Made by a program: the position numbers and the translations under genes. From contig NZ_LT821323.1 in assembly GCF_900169085.1 (NCBI RefSeq), forward strand, positions 434,001 through 498,000: a DNA stretch of 64,000 bases, read 5' to 3'. Position 1 is the first letter of the stretch, and each line of letters opens with the position of its first letter. Positions 48,590 to 58,538 of this stretch are shown here, one piece after another. The notes below the pieces were generated by a model, which had not been told where the DNA came from, ran no database searches, and saw only the letters and a list, made by a program, of their open reading frames with translations. Origin of the DNA: Chlamydia suis (GTDB lineage: Bacteria; Chlamydiota; Chlamydiia; Chlamydiales; Chlamydiaceae).

Positions 48590-49768
48590 ATGGAAAATAG
48601 AATAGAAATGTCCCAACTGCGAGCATCAAAAAAAGATTCTAAGGTTTCGCACGTCCTACTTATGGCCACTAAGCTTTATTTAGAAAGTGGCCAGCCCGTA
48701 GGCTCGAAACTTCTCAAAGAAACTTATTGTTCCGATCTAAGTTCGGCAACGATACGGAATTACTTTGCTCAATTGGAAACAGACGGCTTTTTAAGAAAAA
48801 ACCATATCTCAGGGGGAAGAATCCCTACCGATCTTGCTTTCCGCTATTATGCAGACCACTGCGCTCCCTTTCTTGAACAAGAAGAGCTTTTAACAATTCA
48901 ACAAAAACTGGGAGCTTTACCAGAGCACAGCAAAAATATCGTAAAAGACCTACAAAAAGCTTCTGAAATTCTCTCAGAGATCTTACAGCTCCCTGTTTGT
49001 TTTTCTTCTCCACGTTTTGAAAGCGATTCGGTAACAAACATTCAACTAGTCGCTATAGATGACCAACGCGTAGTGTTTGTACTTTCAACAGAGTTCGGGC
49101 AGGTGTTTACAGATGTTCTCTGGCTTCCAGAACAGCTTCCCGAGAACTCGTTGCAAAGAATCGAACACTTTTTACAATGTTATCTACGAAAACAACCCTC
49201 AGACAACCTTCTTTCTCAAAAAGAAGAAGATCTTGGTATGACCTTGTACAACGAAGTTGTGGTCCGTTATCTTACTCGTTATTGCCACTTCAGCGAGGAA
49301 GATCTGTACCAAACAGGGTTAGCTAGGTTACTCAAATATGAAACCTTCAAAGATCCTGAAACGCTTGCTCAGGGACTTGCTTTTTTTGAAAATCGCAAGC
49401 ATATGTGTACACTTTTAAATGCGTATCTACACAAAGAGACTCCCACTGCGTTCATTGGCCGAGAGCTATCAGATATCCTAGAAACCACGGATCCTTCGTG
49501 CACAGTAATCACTGTTCCTTACTATATGGATCGTACTCCTCTGGGAGCGTTTGGTGTGCTAGGCCCTATAAATCTCCCCTATCAACAGGTGTTGAGCACG
49601 CTCTCTTTATTCACAGAACGCTTGAAAACGATTCTAACCCAAAGTTTTTATAAATTTAAATTGTCTTTCAGAAAGCCTTGTCCGACCGACTCTAGATCTT
49701 CTCAAAGACCGGCAGAGTTGACTCGACGCTCTTCTATAAAATTATTACCTGCTAAGGAGCTATCATGA
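48590..49768 (+). CDS. hrcA: Heat-inducible transcription repressor HrcA
   Basis: The 392-residue repressor binds CIRCE. An N-terminal winged-helix DNA-binding domain (about 10-85) contains [25 protein letters not shown] and [18 protein letters not shown]-like middle and the dimerisation region follow. The basic C-terminal tail beyond about residue 350 is characteristic of chlamydial HrcA. The start at 48590 gives [10 protein letters not shown]; the second ATG (48608) gives MSQLRASKK and fits the expected transcript start better. It overlaps grpE by 4 nt. Confidence 0.95.
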   Translation: MENRIEMSQLRASKKDSKVSHVLLMATKLYLESGQPVGSKLLKETYCSDLSSATIRNYFAQLETDGFLRKNHISGGRIPTDLAFRYYADHCAPFLEQEELLTIQQKLGALPEHSKNIVKDLQKASEILSEILQLPVCFSSPRFESDSVTNIQLVAIDDQRVVFVLSTEFGQVFTDVLWLPEQLPENSLQRIEHFLQCYLRKQPSDNLLSQKEEDLGMTLYNEVVVRYLTRYCHFSEEDLYQTGLARLLKYETFKDPETLAQGLAFFENRKHMCTLLNAYLHKETPTAFIGRELSDILETTDPSCTVITVPYYMDRTPLGAFGVLGPINLPYQQVLSTLSLFTERLKTILTQSFYKFKLSFRKPCPTDSRSSQRPAELTRRSSIKLLPAKELS

Positions 49769-50337
49769 CAGAAACCCCAAATACCTCGTCGGAAGAAATT
49801 CAGACTAGCGAGCCTTCGCCTGATAACGAACTTCAAACGCTCCAACAAGAAAACGCTAATTTAAAAGCCGAGTTGCAAGAAAAAAATGATCGTTATCTTA
49901 TGGCTCTCGCTGAAGCAGAAAATTCGAGAAAACGTCTACAGAAAGAACGTACAGAAATGATGCAGTATGCTGTAGAAAATGCCCTTCTGGATTTTCTCCC
50001 TCCAATAGAAAGCATGGAAAAAGCTTTAGGATTTGCCTCTCAAACATCTGATGAGGTGAAAAATTGGGCCATAGGATTCCAAATGATCCTGCAACAATTT
50101 AAACAGGTATTCGAAGACAAAGGTGTTGTTGAGTACTCTTCAAAAGGGGAACTCTTCAACCCATATTTGCATGAAGCTGTAGAAATCGAAGAAACAACGA
50201 CTATTCCCGAAGGGACTATCTTGGAGGAATTTACTAAAGGTTATAAGATAGGAGATCGTCCTATTCGTGTAGCAAAGGTAAAAGTAGCAAAAAGTCCTGC
50301 TAAAGGGAATACAGACAGTAACGAAGAAAAAGAATAA
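49765..50337 (+). CDS. grpE: Nucleotide exchange factor GrpE
   Basis: The 190-residue DnaK cochaperone has a long N-terminal helix (about 25-90, with [18 protein letters not shown]) and the C-terminal beta-wing segment. [21 protein letters not shown] and [18 protein letters not shown] are signature stretches. It releases ADP from DnaK. Overlap with hrcA upstream and a short gap before dnaK indicate one operon; GGAG precedes its start. Confidence 0.95.
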   Translation: MTETPNTSSEEIQTSEPSPDNELQTLQQENANLKAELQEKNDRYLMALAEAENSRKRLQKERTEMMQYAVENALLDFLPPIESMEKALGFASQTSDEVKNWAIGFQMILQQFKQVFEDKGVVEYSSKGELFNPYLHEAVEIEETTTIPEGTILEEFTKGYKIGDRPIRVAKVKVAKSPAKGNTDSNEEKE

Positions 50338-50362
50338 TTATCCTAGAAATTAGGTGTTCAAT

Positions 50363-52336
50363 ATGAGCGAAAAAAGAAAGTCTAACAAAATTATTGGTAT
50401 CGACTTAGGGACGACTAACTCTTGCGTCTCTGTAATGGAAGGCGGCCAACCTAAAGTGATCGCCTCTTCCGAGGGAACTCGCACAACCCCTTCTATCGTT
50501 GCTTTTAAAGGTGGCGAAACTCTCGTGGGAATCCCTGCAAAACGTCAGGCTGTAACTAACCCAGAAAAAACGTTGGCTTCTACTAAACGGTTCATTGGTA
50601 GAAAATTCTCTGAAGTCGAATCCGAAATTAAAACCGTTCCCTACAAAGTAGCAGCTAACTCCAAAGGAGATGCTGTTTTCGACGTAGAAAATAAACTATA
50701 CACTCCAGAAGAAATCGGCGCTCAGATTCTCATGAAAATGAAAGAAACTGCCGAAGCTTATCTTGGAGAAACCGTAACCGAAGCTGTCATTACTGTGCCG
50801 GCTTACTTTAATGACTCTCAAAGAGCCTCCACAAAAGATGCTGGACGCATTGCAGGATTAGATGTTAAGCGCATTATCCCAGAACCAACAGCCGCAGCTC
50901 TTGCTTACGGCATTGATAAAGCGGGAGACAAAAAAATCGCCGTATTTGACTTAGGAGGAGGAACTTTCGATATCTCTATCTTAGAAATTGGTGATGGAGT
51001 CTTTGAAGTTCTTTCGACAAACGGGGATACTCACTTGGGAGGAGACGATTTCGATGAAGTTATCATCAACTGGATGCTCTCTGAGTTCAAAAAACAAGAA
51101 GGAATTGACCTGAGCAAAGATAACATGGCTTTGCAAAGATTAAAAGATGCTGCTGAGAAAGCAAAAATCGAATTATCCGGAGTATCTTCTACAGAGATCA
51201 ATCAGCCATTCATCACGATTGATGCTAACGGTCCTAAACACTTAGCTTTGACGCTAACTCGTGCCCAATTTGAAAATTTGGCCTCTTCTCTCATTGAGCG
51301 CACCAAACAACCTTGTGCTCAAGCTTTGAAAGATGCGAAATTATCTGCTTCAGACATCGATGATGTTCTTCTTGTTGGAGGGATGTCTAGAATGCCCGCA
51401 GTGCAGGCTGTTGTAAAAGAAATCTTTGGCAAAGAACCTAATAAGGGCGTTAATCCGGACGAAGTAGTAGCAATTGGCGCAGCTATTCAAGGAGGAGTCC
51501 TTGGAGGAGAAGTGAAGGATGTTCTTCTGCTTGACGTGATCCCTCTCTCCTTAGGGATTGAAACTCTAGGAGGAGTCATGACTCCCCTCGTAGAGAGAAA
51601 TACAACGATCCCCACACAGAAAAAACAAATCTTCTCTACAGCAGCAGACAACCAACCAGCTGTAACCATCGTCGTTCTTCAAGGTGAGCGACCAATGGCG
51701 AAAGACAACAAAGAAATTGGACGGTTTGATTTAACAGATATTCCTCCAGCTCCTCGTGGTCACCCACAGATCGAAGTCACCTTCGATATTGATGCTAATG
51801 GAATTTTACACGTATCTGCTAAAGATGCTGCCAGCGGACGTGAGCAGAAAATCCGCATTGAAGCAAGCTCCGGATTGAACGAAGATGAAATTCAACAAAT
51901 GATCCGTGATGCAGAGCTCCATAAAGAAGAAGATAAGAAACGAAAAGAAGCTTCTGATGTGAGAAATGAAGCGGATGGAATGATCTTTAGAGCCGAAAAA
52001 GCTATTAAAGATTATCAAGACAAGATTCCTGCAGAGCTTGTTAAAGAAATCGAAGAGAAAATAGAGAAGGTTCGTCAAGCTATGAAAGACGAAGCTTCCA
52101 CGACAGCTATTAAGGCAGCTTCCGATGAGCTTAGCGCTCACATGCAAAAAATCGGAGAAGCTATGCAGGCTCAATCGGCATCTGCTGCTGCTGCAAACGC
52201 TCAAGGCGGACCTAATATTAACTCTGAAGATTTGAAAAAACATAGTTTCAGCACACGCCCTCCAGCAGGAGGAGACACGTCTTCTACAGATAACATTGAA
52301 GACGCGGATGTTGAAATTGTAGATAAACCTGAATAG
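50363..52336 (+). CDS. dnaK: Chaperone DnaK (Hsp70)
   Basis: The protein has 657 residues from the ATG at 50363; an upstream GTG adds three residues. [18 protein letters not shown] opens the ATPase domain. [13 protein letters not shown] and [14 protein letters not shown] are further actin-fold motifs. The substrate-binding domain and a helical lid follow, ending in [12 protein letters not shown]. Compared with the C. trachomatis protein as I recall it, the Ala/Ser-rich linker near residue 615 is slightly shorter. It closes the operon, followed by a terminator. Confidence 0.98.
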   Translation: MSEKRKSNKIIGIDLGTTNSCVSVMEGGQPKVIASSEGTRTTPSIVAFKGGETLVGIPAKRQAVTNPEKTLASTKRFIGRKFSEVESEIKTVPYKVAANSKGDAVFDVENKLYTPEEIGAQILMKMKETAEAYLGETVTEAVITVPAYFNDSQRASTKDAGRIAGLDVKRIIPEPTAAALAYGIDKAGDKKIAVFDLGGGTFDISILEIGDGVFEVLSTNGDTHLGGDDFDEVIINWMLSEFKKQEGIDLSKDNMALQRLKDAAEKAKIELSGVSSTEINQPFITIDANGPKHLALTLTRAQFENLASSLIERTKQPCAQALKDAKLSASDIDDVLLVGGMSRMPAVQAVVKEIFGKEPNKGVNPDEVVAIGAAIQGGVLGGEVKDVLLLDVIPLSLGIETLGGVMTPLVERNTTIPTQKKQIFSTAADNQPAVTIVVLQGERPMAKDNKEIGRFDLTDIPPAPRGHPQIEVTFDIDANGILHVSAKDAASGREQKIRIEASSGLNEDEIQQMIRDAELHKEEDKKRKEASDVRNEADGMIFRAEKAIKDYQDKIPAELVKEIEEKIEKVRQAMKDEASTTAIKAASDELSAHMQKIGEAMQAQSASAAAANAQGGPNINSEDLKKHSFSTRPPAGGDTSSTDNIEDADVEIVDKPE

Positions 52337-52362
52337 GATCTCTGATCATATTTTTCTTAAAC

Positions 52363-52397
52363 AAGAGCCTCCCATTTCTTAAAATGGGGGGCTCTTG
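52363..52397 (+). terminator. Terminator of the hrcA-grpE-dnaK operon
   Basis: AAGAGCCTCCCATTT pairs with AAATGGGGGGCTCTT (one G-T pair) around a 4-5 base loop, about 30 nt after the dnaK stop. A T-rich tract TTCTCTTTTTTTTTT follows some 20 nt later. Confidence 0.8.
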
Positions 52398-52646
52398 CCC
52401 TCTAAAAAATTCTCTTTTTTTTTTAAATCCTACATTACACTTCTTTCTTAAGAGTAATTAATCCCTTTGTTCATGTATGCTAGTAGTACGTATCTTGACT
52501 GCTATAGCATAAACGTTTTTTCTAAGAGGCGTTGTATCATTAAAACCCGGCTGCCCTACTACCCCTAACTTCAAGATGCACAATATTTCTTGGTAGTTTG
52601 AGAAGCGAGACTGTACCGGCAGTACGACAGTAATGGAGTTTAGCTT
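52398..52646 (+). other. Gap between dnaK terminator and rnr
   Basis: With the terminator this gap between dnaK and rnr spans 310 nt. It holds a T-run, then AT-rich sequence, then a less AT-rich stretch before rnr. TTGACT at 52496-52501 could be a -35 element, but no good -10 lies 16-18 bases beyond it. GGAG lies about 9 nt before the rnr GTG. I see no other feature. Confidence 0.4.
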
Positions 52647-54686
52647 GTGGGAAAAGCTAAAAACAAAAAGAAAGTTCTAAAAAATAAAAGACAGGTTTTG
52701 GTTCCTGGTATTTTATTCATTCATCCTAAAAAGGGATTCGGTTTTGTCACTCCAGATCAGCCAGAACTGTACCCTTTTGATATCTTTGTTCCAGCTAATG
52801 ACCTAAAAGGCGCCTTAGATGGAGACCATGTTCTTGTCGCTCTCCCCTTCTCTCAACGTGGAGGAGAAAAAATAAAAGGAGTAATTCACAAAGTACTCGC
52901 TCGAGGGAAACAGGTCTTAGTAGGGACTGTCGTTTCTCTTATCAGTCCGACCTTAGCCTTGGTTTATGTGAATGCCATAAGTCCAGAGAGTCCTGTGAAA
53001 GCAGAACTTCTCCCTAAAAGGACTTACAAGACCGGCGATCGTTTACTACTAAAAACTCCTGTGTGGAAAGAGAATTACCCAAGTAAAGAGCCTCCTCCTT
53101 TGGTGATGTTAGAATTCATGGGGAATATCTCTAATGCTAAAACCGATTTTCCTGTGATTAAGGCCGAATTTTCGATCACAGAAGAATTCCCCGAGGCCGT
53201 TATTCAAGAAGCTGGCCAGTTTTTACAAAAACACATTACACAGGCCCTACACTCCAGAAAAGATCTCCGGGATCTTTTGTGTTTTACCATAGACTCTTCT
53301 TCAGCTAAAGACTTCGACGATGCAGTCTCGCTGACCTACGATCAAGAGGGAAACTATATTCTTGGGGTCCATATTGCCGACGTCTCCCACTATGTTACCC
53401 CAAACTCGGCTTTAGATAAGGAAGCATCAAAACGCTGCAATTCGATCTATTTCCCTGGAAAAGTCATTCCTATGCTACCTTCGGCTCTTTCCGACAACTT
53501 ATGCAGCTTAAAACCCAATGTAGATCGTTTAGCGGTATCTGTTTTCATGACCTTTTCCAAAGAAGGATTGCTTTCGGATTACAGAATTTTACGTAGTGTC
53601 ATTCGCAGTAAATACCGTATGACCTACGATGAAGTAGATGCGATTATTGAAAAAAAATTACCCCATCCCATCTCTAAAACTATTTTAGAAATGGACAAAT
53701 TGAGCCGTATTTTTGCGGATATCCGCGAGCAACGTGGATGCATGCGTCTTGTACTTCCTTCTTTCACTATGTCTCTCGATAATCTACAAGAACCCGCGGC
53801 GCTTGTTGAAACCAAACAGACTGCTGCACACAAACTCATTGAAGAGTTCATGCTGAAAGCTAACGAAGTAATCGCCTATCATATTTCTCATCAGGGAGTC
53901 ACTATGCCTTTCCGGATACATGAACCTCCGAATGAAGAAAGCCTCCTTACTTTTAGAGAAACCGCGAAAGCCTTAGGCTTCACGATCACGCAAACTCCTG
54001 CACAAGAACCTGATTATCAGTACTTGTTACACACAACTTCTGCAAACCACCCTCTGGAACCTATTTTGCATTCTCAGTTTGTGCGAAGTATGAAGACCGC
54101 ATCGTATTCTACGGAGAATAAAGGACATTACGGACTTTGTTTGGATTACTATACCCATTTCACTAGTCCTATTCGTCGATATGTGGATCTTATTGTTCAC
54201 AGGCTCCTATTTCACCCTCTTTCTGTGGAAGAAAACCATCTTGAACAAATTGTTCGTGCATGTTCATCACAAGAACGTGTTGCCGCAAAAGCTGAGGGAG
54301 CGTTTATAAATATGAAAAAGGCTCGCTTTTTGAAAAAGTTTTTTGAAGAGCAACCCGCCTCCCTTTATAAAGCTTTTATTATCACTGTATCTCCAGAAGG
54401 GCTCTCCTTCGTTCTTCCTGAATTCTGTCATGAAGGTTTCATTCCAGCCGCTAAGCTCCCTAAAGAGTATGTAATCAAAACAAAGCTTGGGGTGGAAGAT
54501 CTCCCAGAGCATCTACGCCCAGGAACCTCCATTTTCGTACAGCTTTCCTCTGTTACCTTACTTACCCAGGCCATTGAATGGACATTAGTGGAAGCTAAAG
54601 AGAAGCGCTCATCGAAAAAAAAGAAAGCTGGGTCTAGCGCAACGAAAGAAAAGAAAAAAGGCAGCTCTAAAACGAAGAAAAAATGA
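52647..54686 (+). CDS. rnr: Ribonuclease R
   Basis: This 679-residue 3'-5' exoribonuclease has a cold-shock-type domain (PGILFIHPKKGFGFVTPD near 20-37). The RNB catalytic domain has TIDSSSAKDFDDAVSL with the metal-binding Asp216, Asp222, Asp224 and Asp225, and the C-terminal S1-like domain follows. The last 25 residues are a Lys/Ser-rich tail, common in RNase R and likely RNA-binding. The start is GTG. It degrades structured RNA. Downstream, an inverted repeat with a long loop and a T-run near 54690-54750 may terminate it. Confidence 0.94.
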   Translation: MGKAKNKKKVLKNKRQVLVPGILFIHPKKGFGFVTPDQPELYPFDIFVPANDLKGALDGDHVLVALPFSQRGGEKIKGVIHKVLARGKQVLVGTVVSLISPTLALVYVNAISPESPVKAELLPKRTYKTGDRLLLKTPVWKENYPSKEPPPLVMLEFMGNISNAKTDFPVIKAEFSITEEFPEAVIQEAGQFLQKHITQALHSRKDLRDLLCFTIDSSSAKDFDDAVSLTYDQEGNYILGVHIADVSHYVTPNSALDKEASKRCNSIYFPGKVIPMLPSALSDNLCSLKPNVDRLAVSVFMTFSKEGLLSDYRILRSVIRSKYRMTYDEVDAIIEKKLPHPISKTILEMDKLSRIFADIREQRGCMRLVLPSFTMSLDNLQEPAALVETKQTAAHKLIEEFMLKANEVIAYHISHQGVTMPFRIHEPPNEESLLTFRETAKALGFTITQTPAQEPDYQYLLHTTSANHPLEPILHSQFVRSMKTASYSTENKGHYGLCLDYYTHFTSPIRRYVDLIVHRLLFHPLSVEENHLEQIVRACSSQERVAAKAEGAFINMKKARFLKKFFEEQPASLYKAFIITVSPEGLSFVLPEFCHEGFIPAAKLPKEYVIKTKLGVEDLPEHLRPGTSIFVQLSSVTLLTQAIEWTLVEAKEKRSSKKKKAGSSATKEKKKGSSKTKKK

Positions 54687-54689
54687 AGA

Positions 54690-54750
54690 AAAGCAGCGGG
54701 TTTCTCTCTGTTCTTTCAAAAAATTATTCGTTAGATCCCCGCTCTTTTTT
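54690..54750 (+). terminator. Possible terminator of rnr
   Basis: AGCGGG just past the rnr stop can pair with CCCGCT about 40 bases later, directly followed by seven T residues. The loop is long, so the structure is less certain than the others listed. Confidence 0.4.
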
Positions 54751-54845
54751 TGAAAAAGATTTTCTTAAACAAAAGGTGCTTTACTTCTTGCAGAAAAAGC
54801 GGTAAACTTGCCGTTTCGTCTGGGCAAACTCATTCGCGTCTTTTT

Positions 54846-54868
54846 TTTTCAAAAGCCCCTTTTGAAAA
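54846..54868. repeat. Perfect 10-bp inverted repeat in the leader of the CT398-like gene
   Basis: TTTTCAAAAG and CTTTTGAAAA are separated by three bases. The repeat is preceded on the plus strand by a T-run and lies about 80 nt before the start codon. It could be an operator or a leader hairpin; the T-run orientation does not fit a terminator on either strand. Confidence 0.5.
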
Positions 54869-54947
54869 GTTGGGGGAACGCATTCAGATTTTCTGGATTA
54901 GAGGGAGCCGGCAGTACAAGCTCATATCAAGGTAAGGAAAGATTTCC

Positions 54948-55712
54948 ATGCATGACGCCCTCCAAAGTATTTTGGCTATCCAAGAGCTCGACATTAAAAT
55001 GATTCGTTTAATGCGGGTCAAACAAGAACATCAAAAGGAGCTCGCTAAAATTCAAGCTTTAAAAACGGATATCCGTCGCAAGGTTGAAGAAAAAGAATTA
55101 GAAATGGAGAAACTCAAAGAGCAGATCAAAGGTGGCGAGAAGCGCATTCAAGAAATTTCTGATCAGATCAACAAATTAGAAAATCAGCAAGCTGCTGTAA
55201 AGAAAATGGATGAGTTTAATGCTCTAACCCAAGAGATGACAGCAGCCAATAAAGAGCGCAGAACTCTAGAACATCAACTCAGCGATCTCATGGATAAACA
55301 AGCTAGCGGGGAAGATCTTCTTGTCTCTTTAAAAGAGAGTTTGTCTTCTACAGAAAATAGTAGCAGTGCTATCGAAGAAGAGATCCGAGAGAATATTCGA
55401 AGAATTAACGAAGAAGGGCGTTCTTTATTAAGTCAAAGAACACAATTGAAAGAAGCCACAGATCCAGAGTTATTTAGCATTTACGAACGACTTCTCAATA
55501 ACAAGAAAGACCGTGTTGTTGTCCCTATTGAAAATCGTGTTTGCAGCGGCTGCCATATAGCCCTTACCCCTCAGCATGAAAACTTAGTGCGCAAACAAGA
55601 TCATTTGGTATTTTGCGAACACTGCTCACGAATTTTATACTGGCAAGAGCTTCAGGCGCCATCAACAGAAGGCACAATGATCAAACGTCGTCGTCGTCGT
55701 ACCGCCGTGTAA
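54948..55712 (+). CDS. Coiled-coil zinc-ribbon protein (CT398 homologue), sigma-54 interacting
   Basis: The 254-residue protein has a long antiparallel coiled coil (about 10-175, dense in Lys/Glu). A C-terminal zinc ribbon follows with CSGC (about 200-203) and FCEHCSR (about 222-228), then a basic RRRRR end. This is the chlamydial form of the DUF164/zinc-ribbon family. The C. trachomatis protein was reported to bind the sigma-54 factor RpoN, so a role in sigma-54 or type III secretion control is possible. GGTAAGGAAAG lies just before the ATG. Confidence 0.8.
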   Translation: MHDALQSILAIQELDIKMIRLMRVKQEHQKELAKIQALKTDIRRKVEEKELEMEKLKEQIKGGEKRIQEISDQINKLENQQAAVKKMDEFNALTQEMTAANKERRTLEHQLSDLMDKQASGEDLLVSLKESLSSTENSSSAIEEEIRENIRRINEEGRSLLSQRTQLKEATDPELFSIYERLLNNKKDRVVVPIENRVCSGCHIALTPQHENLVRKQDHLVFCEHCSRILYWQELQAPSTEGTMIKRRRRRTAV

Positions 55713-55721
55713 CGAACTAAT

Positions 55722-56119
55722 CGGAAGAGCAAGGCAGCCGCTGGAGCAGTTTGTTTAAAGCTGATATCAGAGGAAAGTCCGGACTTCATAAGAAAAGATG
55801 CTGGAGAAATTCCAGGGGCCGAGAGGCTACGGAAAGTGCAACAGAAAACACTCCGCTATAAATTGCAAAATTTATAGACAGGCTGAAAAGTCCTACTTTA
55901 GGAGTAGGAGCTGCTGGGGAGACCCGGTAGACCTGTAAACCCCATCTGAAGCAAGAGAAAAAGTCTTTTGTCTCTGCAAAGAACCTCTCTACGGGAAGGT
56001 TCAGACTTTTTCATAATCGCTTGAGAAGTATAGTAATGTGCTTCCTAGATGAATGGCTGCCCGCAGGCAAGAATTTTTATTCGCGCTTGTTGACAGAATC
56101 CGGCTTACTCGCTCTTCCG
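55722..56119 (+). ncRNA. rnpB: RNase P RNA (bacterial class A)
   Basis: The 398-nt RNA component of ribonuclease P trims tRNA 5' ends. The terminal helix P1 pairs CGGAAGAGC with GCTCTTCCG. The universally conserved 5' core GAGGAAAGTCCGGAC, the CGAGAGGC element and the 3' core CAGAATCCGGCTTAC are all present, with GAGACCCGGTAGACC in the middle. A run of T residues follows P1, giving termination. A possible promoter (TTGCGA at 55613, TATACT at 55636, 17-base spacer) lies inside the preceding gene. The 3' end is only 7 nt from the convergent sugar-phosphate isomerase gene. Confidence 0.96.
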
Positions 56120-56126
56120 AGCTTTT

Positions 56127-57110
56127 TTATTGCAATAATCCCGCCCTAGCTAACGTATGCATATGTAATAACCCAACGACAAAACGTTGATGTTGGGCGT
56201 CTACCACAGGAAGCACAGTCACAGGATTGCCTGTTTCCATCATCTTTAAACTCAAAAGAATATCCGCGTCTTCCGAGATTGTCTTAGGTTTTTTCGTCAT
56301 GACCCGTTGCAACGGAAACTCCAATACATCTCCGCCACATTCAGAAAGCCCTCGTCTTAAATCTCCATCCGTGAATATCCCTAATAACTCAAATTGCTCA
56401 TTCACTATGCATACACATCCGTAACCATACGAAGAAAGTACAGTAAGAGCTTCTGAAACACTAGTGGATGGAGAACAAAAAGGAACTTCCGTCTTAGGGA
56501 AAAAATAATCTTTGACTTTCCCATTGGCTTTCAAACCGATCTGTCCGCTTGGATGATTCCTCCCGTAGTCCGATAAGGAGATTTTTCGAGAGTGCAAAAC
56601 CGTCATTGCCAAAAGATCCGAAAAGAGCAACTGACAAGTTGTCGACGTTGTAGGCATAAGATTAAAGGGATCCAACTCTTCTAACTTAGGCAGTGTCACA
56701 ACAAAATCAGCAGAAGCTGCCAGATTAGAACAAGGAGATGCTGTGATCCCCACTAAAAAAACTTGTCGATTTTTAAGATGCGGAATCCATTCTAAAATCT
56801 CTTTAGTCTCTCCGCTATTCGAAAATAAACAAACAATATCTCCTGAAGAAACAACTCCTAGATCCCCATGAAGAAGGTCGCCAGAAAGAAAAAAAGCTTT
56901 TTCTCCAAAAGATTGCATAGTGGCAACTAATTTACGAGCGATGCAACCGCTTTTTCCTACTCCAGAAAAAAACACTGCACCCTGATGCTCCAAAAGCTTT
57001 TCTGTAAGCAGACGAACACTAGCACACTGAAAGTTTGCGAAATACTGCGAAATCATTTGTCTTTGCTTATGAAAAATATCCAAACAAAGGTCTTCTGCAA
57101 TACCTGGCAT
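56127..57110 (-). CDS. kdsD: Arabinose-5-phosphate isomerase (KdsD/GutQ/KpsF family)
   Basis: The 327-residue protein has an SIS domain (about 25-175) with SGVGKSGCIARKL, LHGDLGV and SNSGETKE. Two CBS domains follow (about 205-327). It converts ribulose 5-phosphate to arabinose 5-phosphate, the KDO precursor of lipopolysaccharide. It lies 36 nt downstream of the acyltransferase gene. A stress-linked paralogue is unlikely since Chlamydia has one copy. Confidence 0.9.
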   Translation of the reverse strand: MPGIAEDLCLDIFHKQRQMISQYFANFQCASVRLLTEKLLEHQGAVFFSGVGKSGCIARKLVATMQSFGEKAFFLSGDLLHGDLGVVSSGDIVCLFSNSGETKEILEWIPHLKNRQVFLVGITASPCSNLAASADFVVTLPKLEELDPFNLMPTTSTTCQLLFSDLLAMTVLHSRKISLSDYGRNHPSGQIGLKANGKVKDYFFPKTEVPFCSPSTSVSEALTVLSSYGYGCVCIVNEQFELLGIFTDGDLRRGLSECGGDVLEFPLQRVMTKKPKTISEDADILLSLKMMETGNPVTVLPVVDAQHQRFVVGLLHMHTLARAGLLQ

Positions 57111-57146
57111 GTGCGTTAACTCGCTCGTCTTATTAAAAACTTTCTT

Positions 57147-58304
57147 TTAGCTCATCGTAACAGACTCTAAGCGATTTTTCAAAGCGGTTAAAAACTCTCC
57201 TCCATAAATTCCATCTAACACGCGATGGTCAAAAGTCAGGGTAACGTACACCATTTTCCTAATAGCCAAAGAATCATCGTCCCTAACAACAACACGTTTT
57301 TGGATAGTCCCAATCCCTAAAATAGCTACTTCTGGATAACGAATAATGGGCACGCCGATAAGAGCCCCAGTCATGCCAAAATTCGTGACGGTAACACTTC
57401 CGCCTCGAGTTTCTAAAGGATCTAATTTATTAGCGCGTGCTCTAGAAGAAAGATCTGCGAGAGCTTTAGCTATACTCACTAACCCCTTATCCTGACAGTT
57501 ATGAATAACAGGAACAACCACACCCTCTTTATTTAGGTTTACAGCCACTCCTACATTAACAGCTTTCTTTAAAACAATCGTATCTCCATCCAAAAATCCA
57601 TTAAGAAGGGGGAACTGCTCCAAAGATTTAGCTAAACACTGTATGATAAAACTCGTGATTGTGAGCTTAACACCATGAGCTGCCGCAAAACGCTCTCGCT
57701 CTAGAGAAATAAGATGTAATAAATCCGTAACGTCCACATCAACAACCAAAGAGGCATGCGGCACCTCTTCTGAGGATTGCTGCAAAGAAGAGGCTATAGC
57801 TCGGCGTAGCGGAGACATTGGGATTCTATTTTCTTCTTTAGAACAACACACATCTTTAGCGTCTCTTTTATCAACAAGATAACGTTCCAGGTCTCTTTTA
57901 GTAATTCGACCTTCCTCTCCTGTACCACGAATCTGTTGCAATTCCTGGAGATCCATTCCCTCTTTGTTTGCTATTCCCAAAACTGCTGGGGATAGCCACT
58001 GCGACCCATTTTTTAGAGAAGGTTCTTTAGATTCCTCCACATGAGCTTGTACAGGATCCTCTGATGCGGAACTTTCTCGCAAACGAGCCAAAACATCTCC
58101 AGAGGAAACCTCTTCCCCCTCTTGAACCAAACACTCTTCTAAAATACCTGCTTGTGAAGGAGCTAGCTCTGTTGCGATCTTATCTGTTGAAACCTCGATC
58201 AACGGCTCATCTTTTTGAATAAAGTCTCCGACCTGTTTCAACCAGCGGACAACTATACCCCCAGATGCGGTTTCCCCTATCTTTGGAAATCGAAACTCGA
58301 ACAT
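57147..58304 (-). CDS. Dihydrolipoamide acyltransferase E2 of a 2-oxo acid dehydrogenase complex (CT400 homologue)
   Basis: The 385-residue protein has one N-terminal lipoyl domain with the lipoylated Lys42 in EVSTDKIATEL. A peripheral subunit-binding domain (about 105-145, with GTGEEGRITKRDLERYL) follows, then the catalytic domain with TFDHRVLDG near the C-terminus. It transfers an acyl group to CoA. No E1 or E3 gene is adjacent, so whether it serves a branched-chain, pyruvate or oxoglutarate complex cannot be told here. Older annotations name it sucB-like. Confidence 0.87.
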   Translation of the reverse strand: MFEFRFPKIGETASGGIVVRWLKQVGDFIQKDEPLIEVSTDKIATELAPSQAGILEECLVQEGEEVSSGDVLARLRESSASEDPVQAHVEESKEPSLKNGSQWLSPAVLGIANKEGMDLQELQQIRGTGEEGRITKRDLERYLVDKRDAKDVCCSKEENRIPMSPLRRAIASSLQQSSEEVPHASLVVDVDVTDLLHLISLERERFAAAHGVKLTITSFIIQCLAKSLEQFPLLNGFLDGDTIVLKKAVNVGVAVNLNKEGVVVPVIHNCQDKGLVSIAKALADLSSRARANKLDPLETRGGSVTVTNFGMTGALIGVPIIRYPEVAILGIGTIQKRVVVRDDDSLAIRKMVYVTLTFDHRVLDGIYGGEFLTALKNRLESVTMS

Positions 58305-58497
58305 GAATCCTCTTATTTATGAACTAGTAAGCGAGGTAGTTGTTTAACTCAAATTCATGCGAATACACAGCTCTTTTAACCGTCACAAGCTATTAACAAC
58401 GACCGCGCTTACTGAAAAACATTAAATATGTCCCATGTTACACTAAATACTTTTTGCAACTACAGAAAAGAATTCGAGGGGGGAGAGTTAAAAAGAA

Positions 58498-58524
58498 AAC
58501 GAAGAAAGTTTTTCTTTCTTCGTT
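58498..58524 (-). terminator. Terminator of the lpxK-gltT unit
   Basis: AACGAAGAAAG pairs perfectly with CTTTCTTCGTT around five T residues. On the minus strand it is followed by TTTCTTTTT. It lies 15 nt past the gltT stop. Confidence 0.82.
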
Positions 58525-58538
58525 AAGAAAAGACCTTT

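Noticed and set aside
54750-54935. Small plus-strand frames upstream of the CT398-like gene
   Set aside because: They read through homopolymer runs and the dyad, lack a ribosome binding site and show no protein-like composition.
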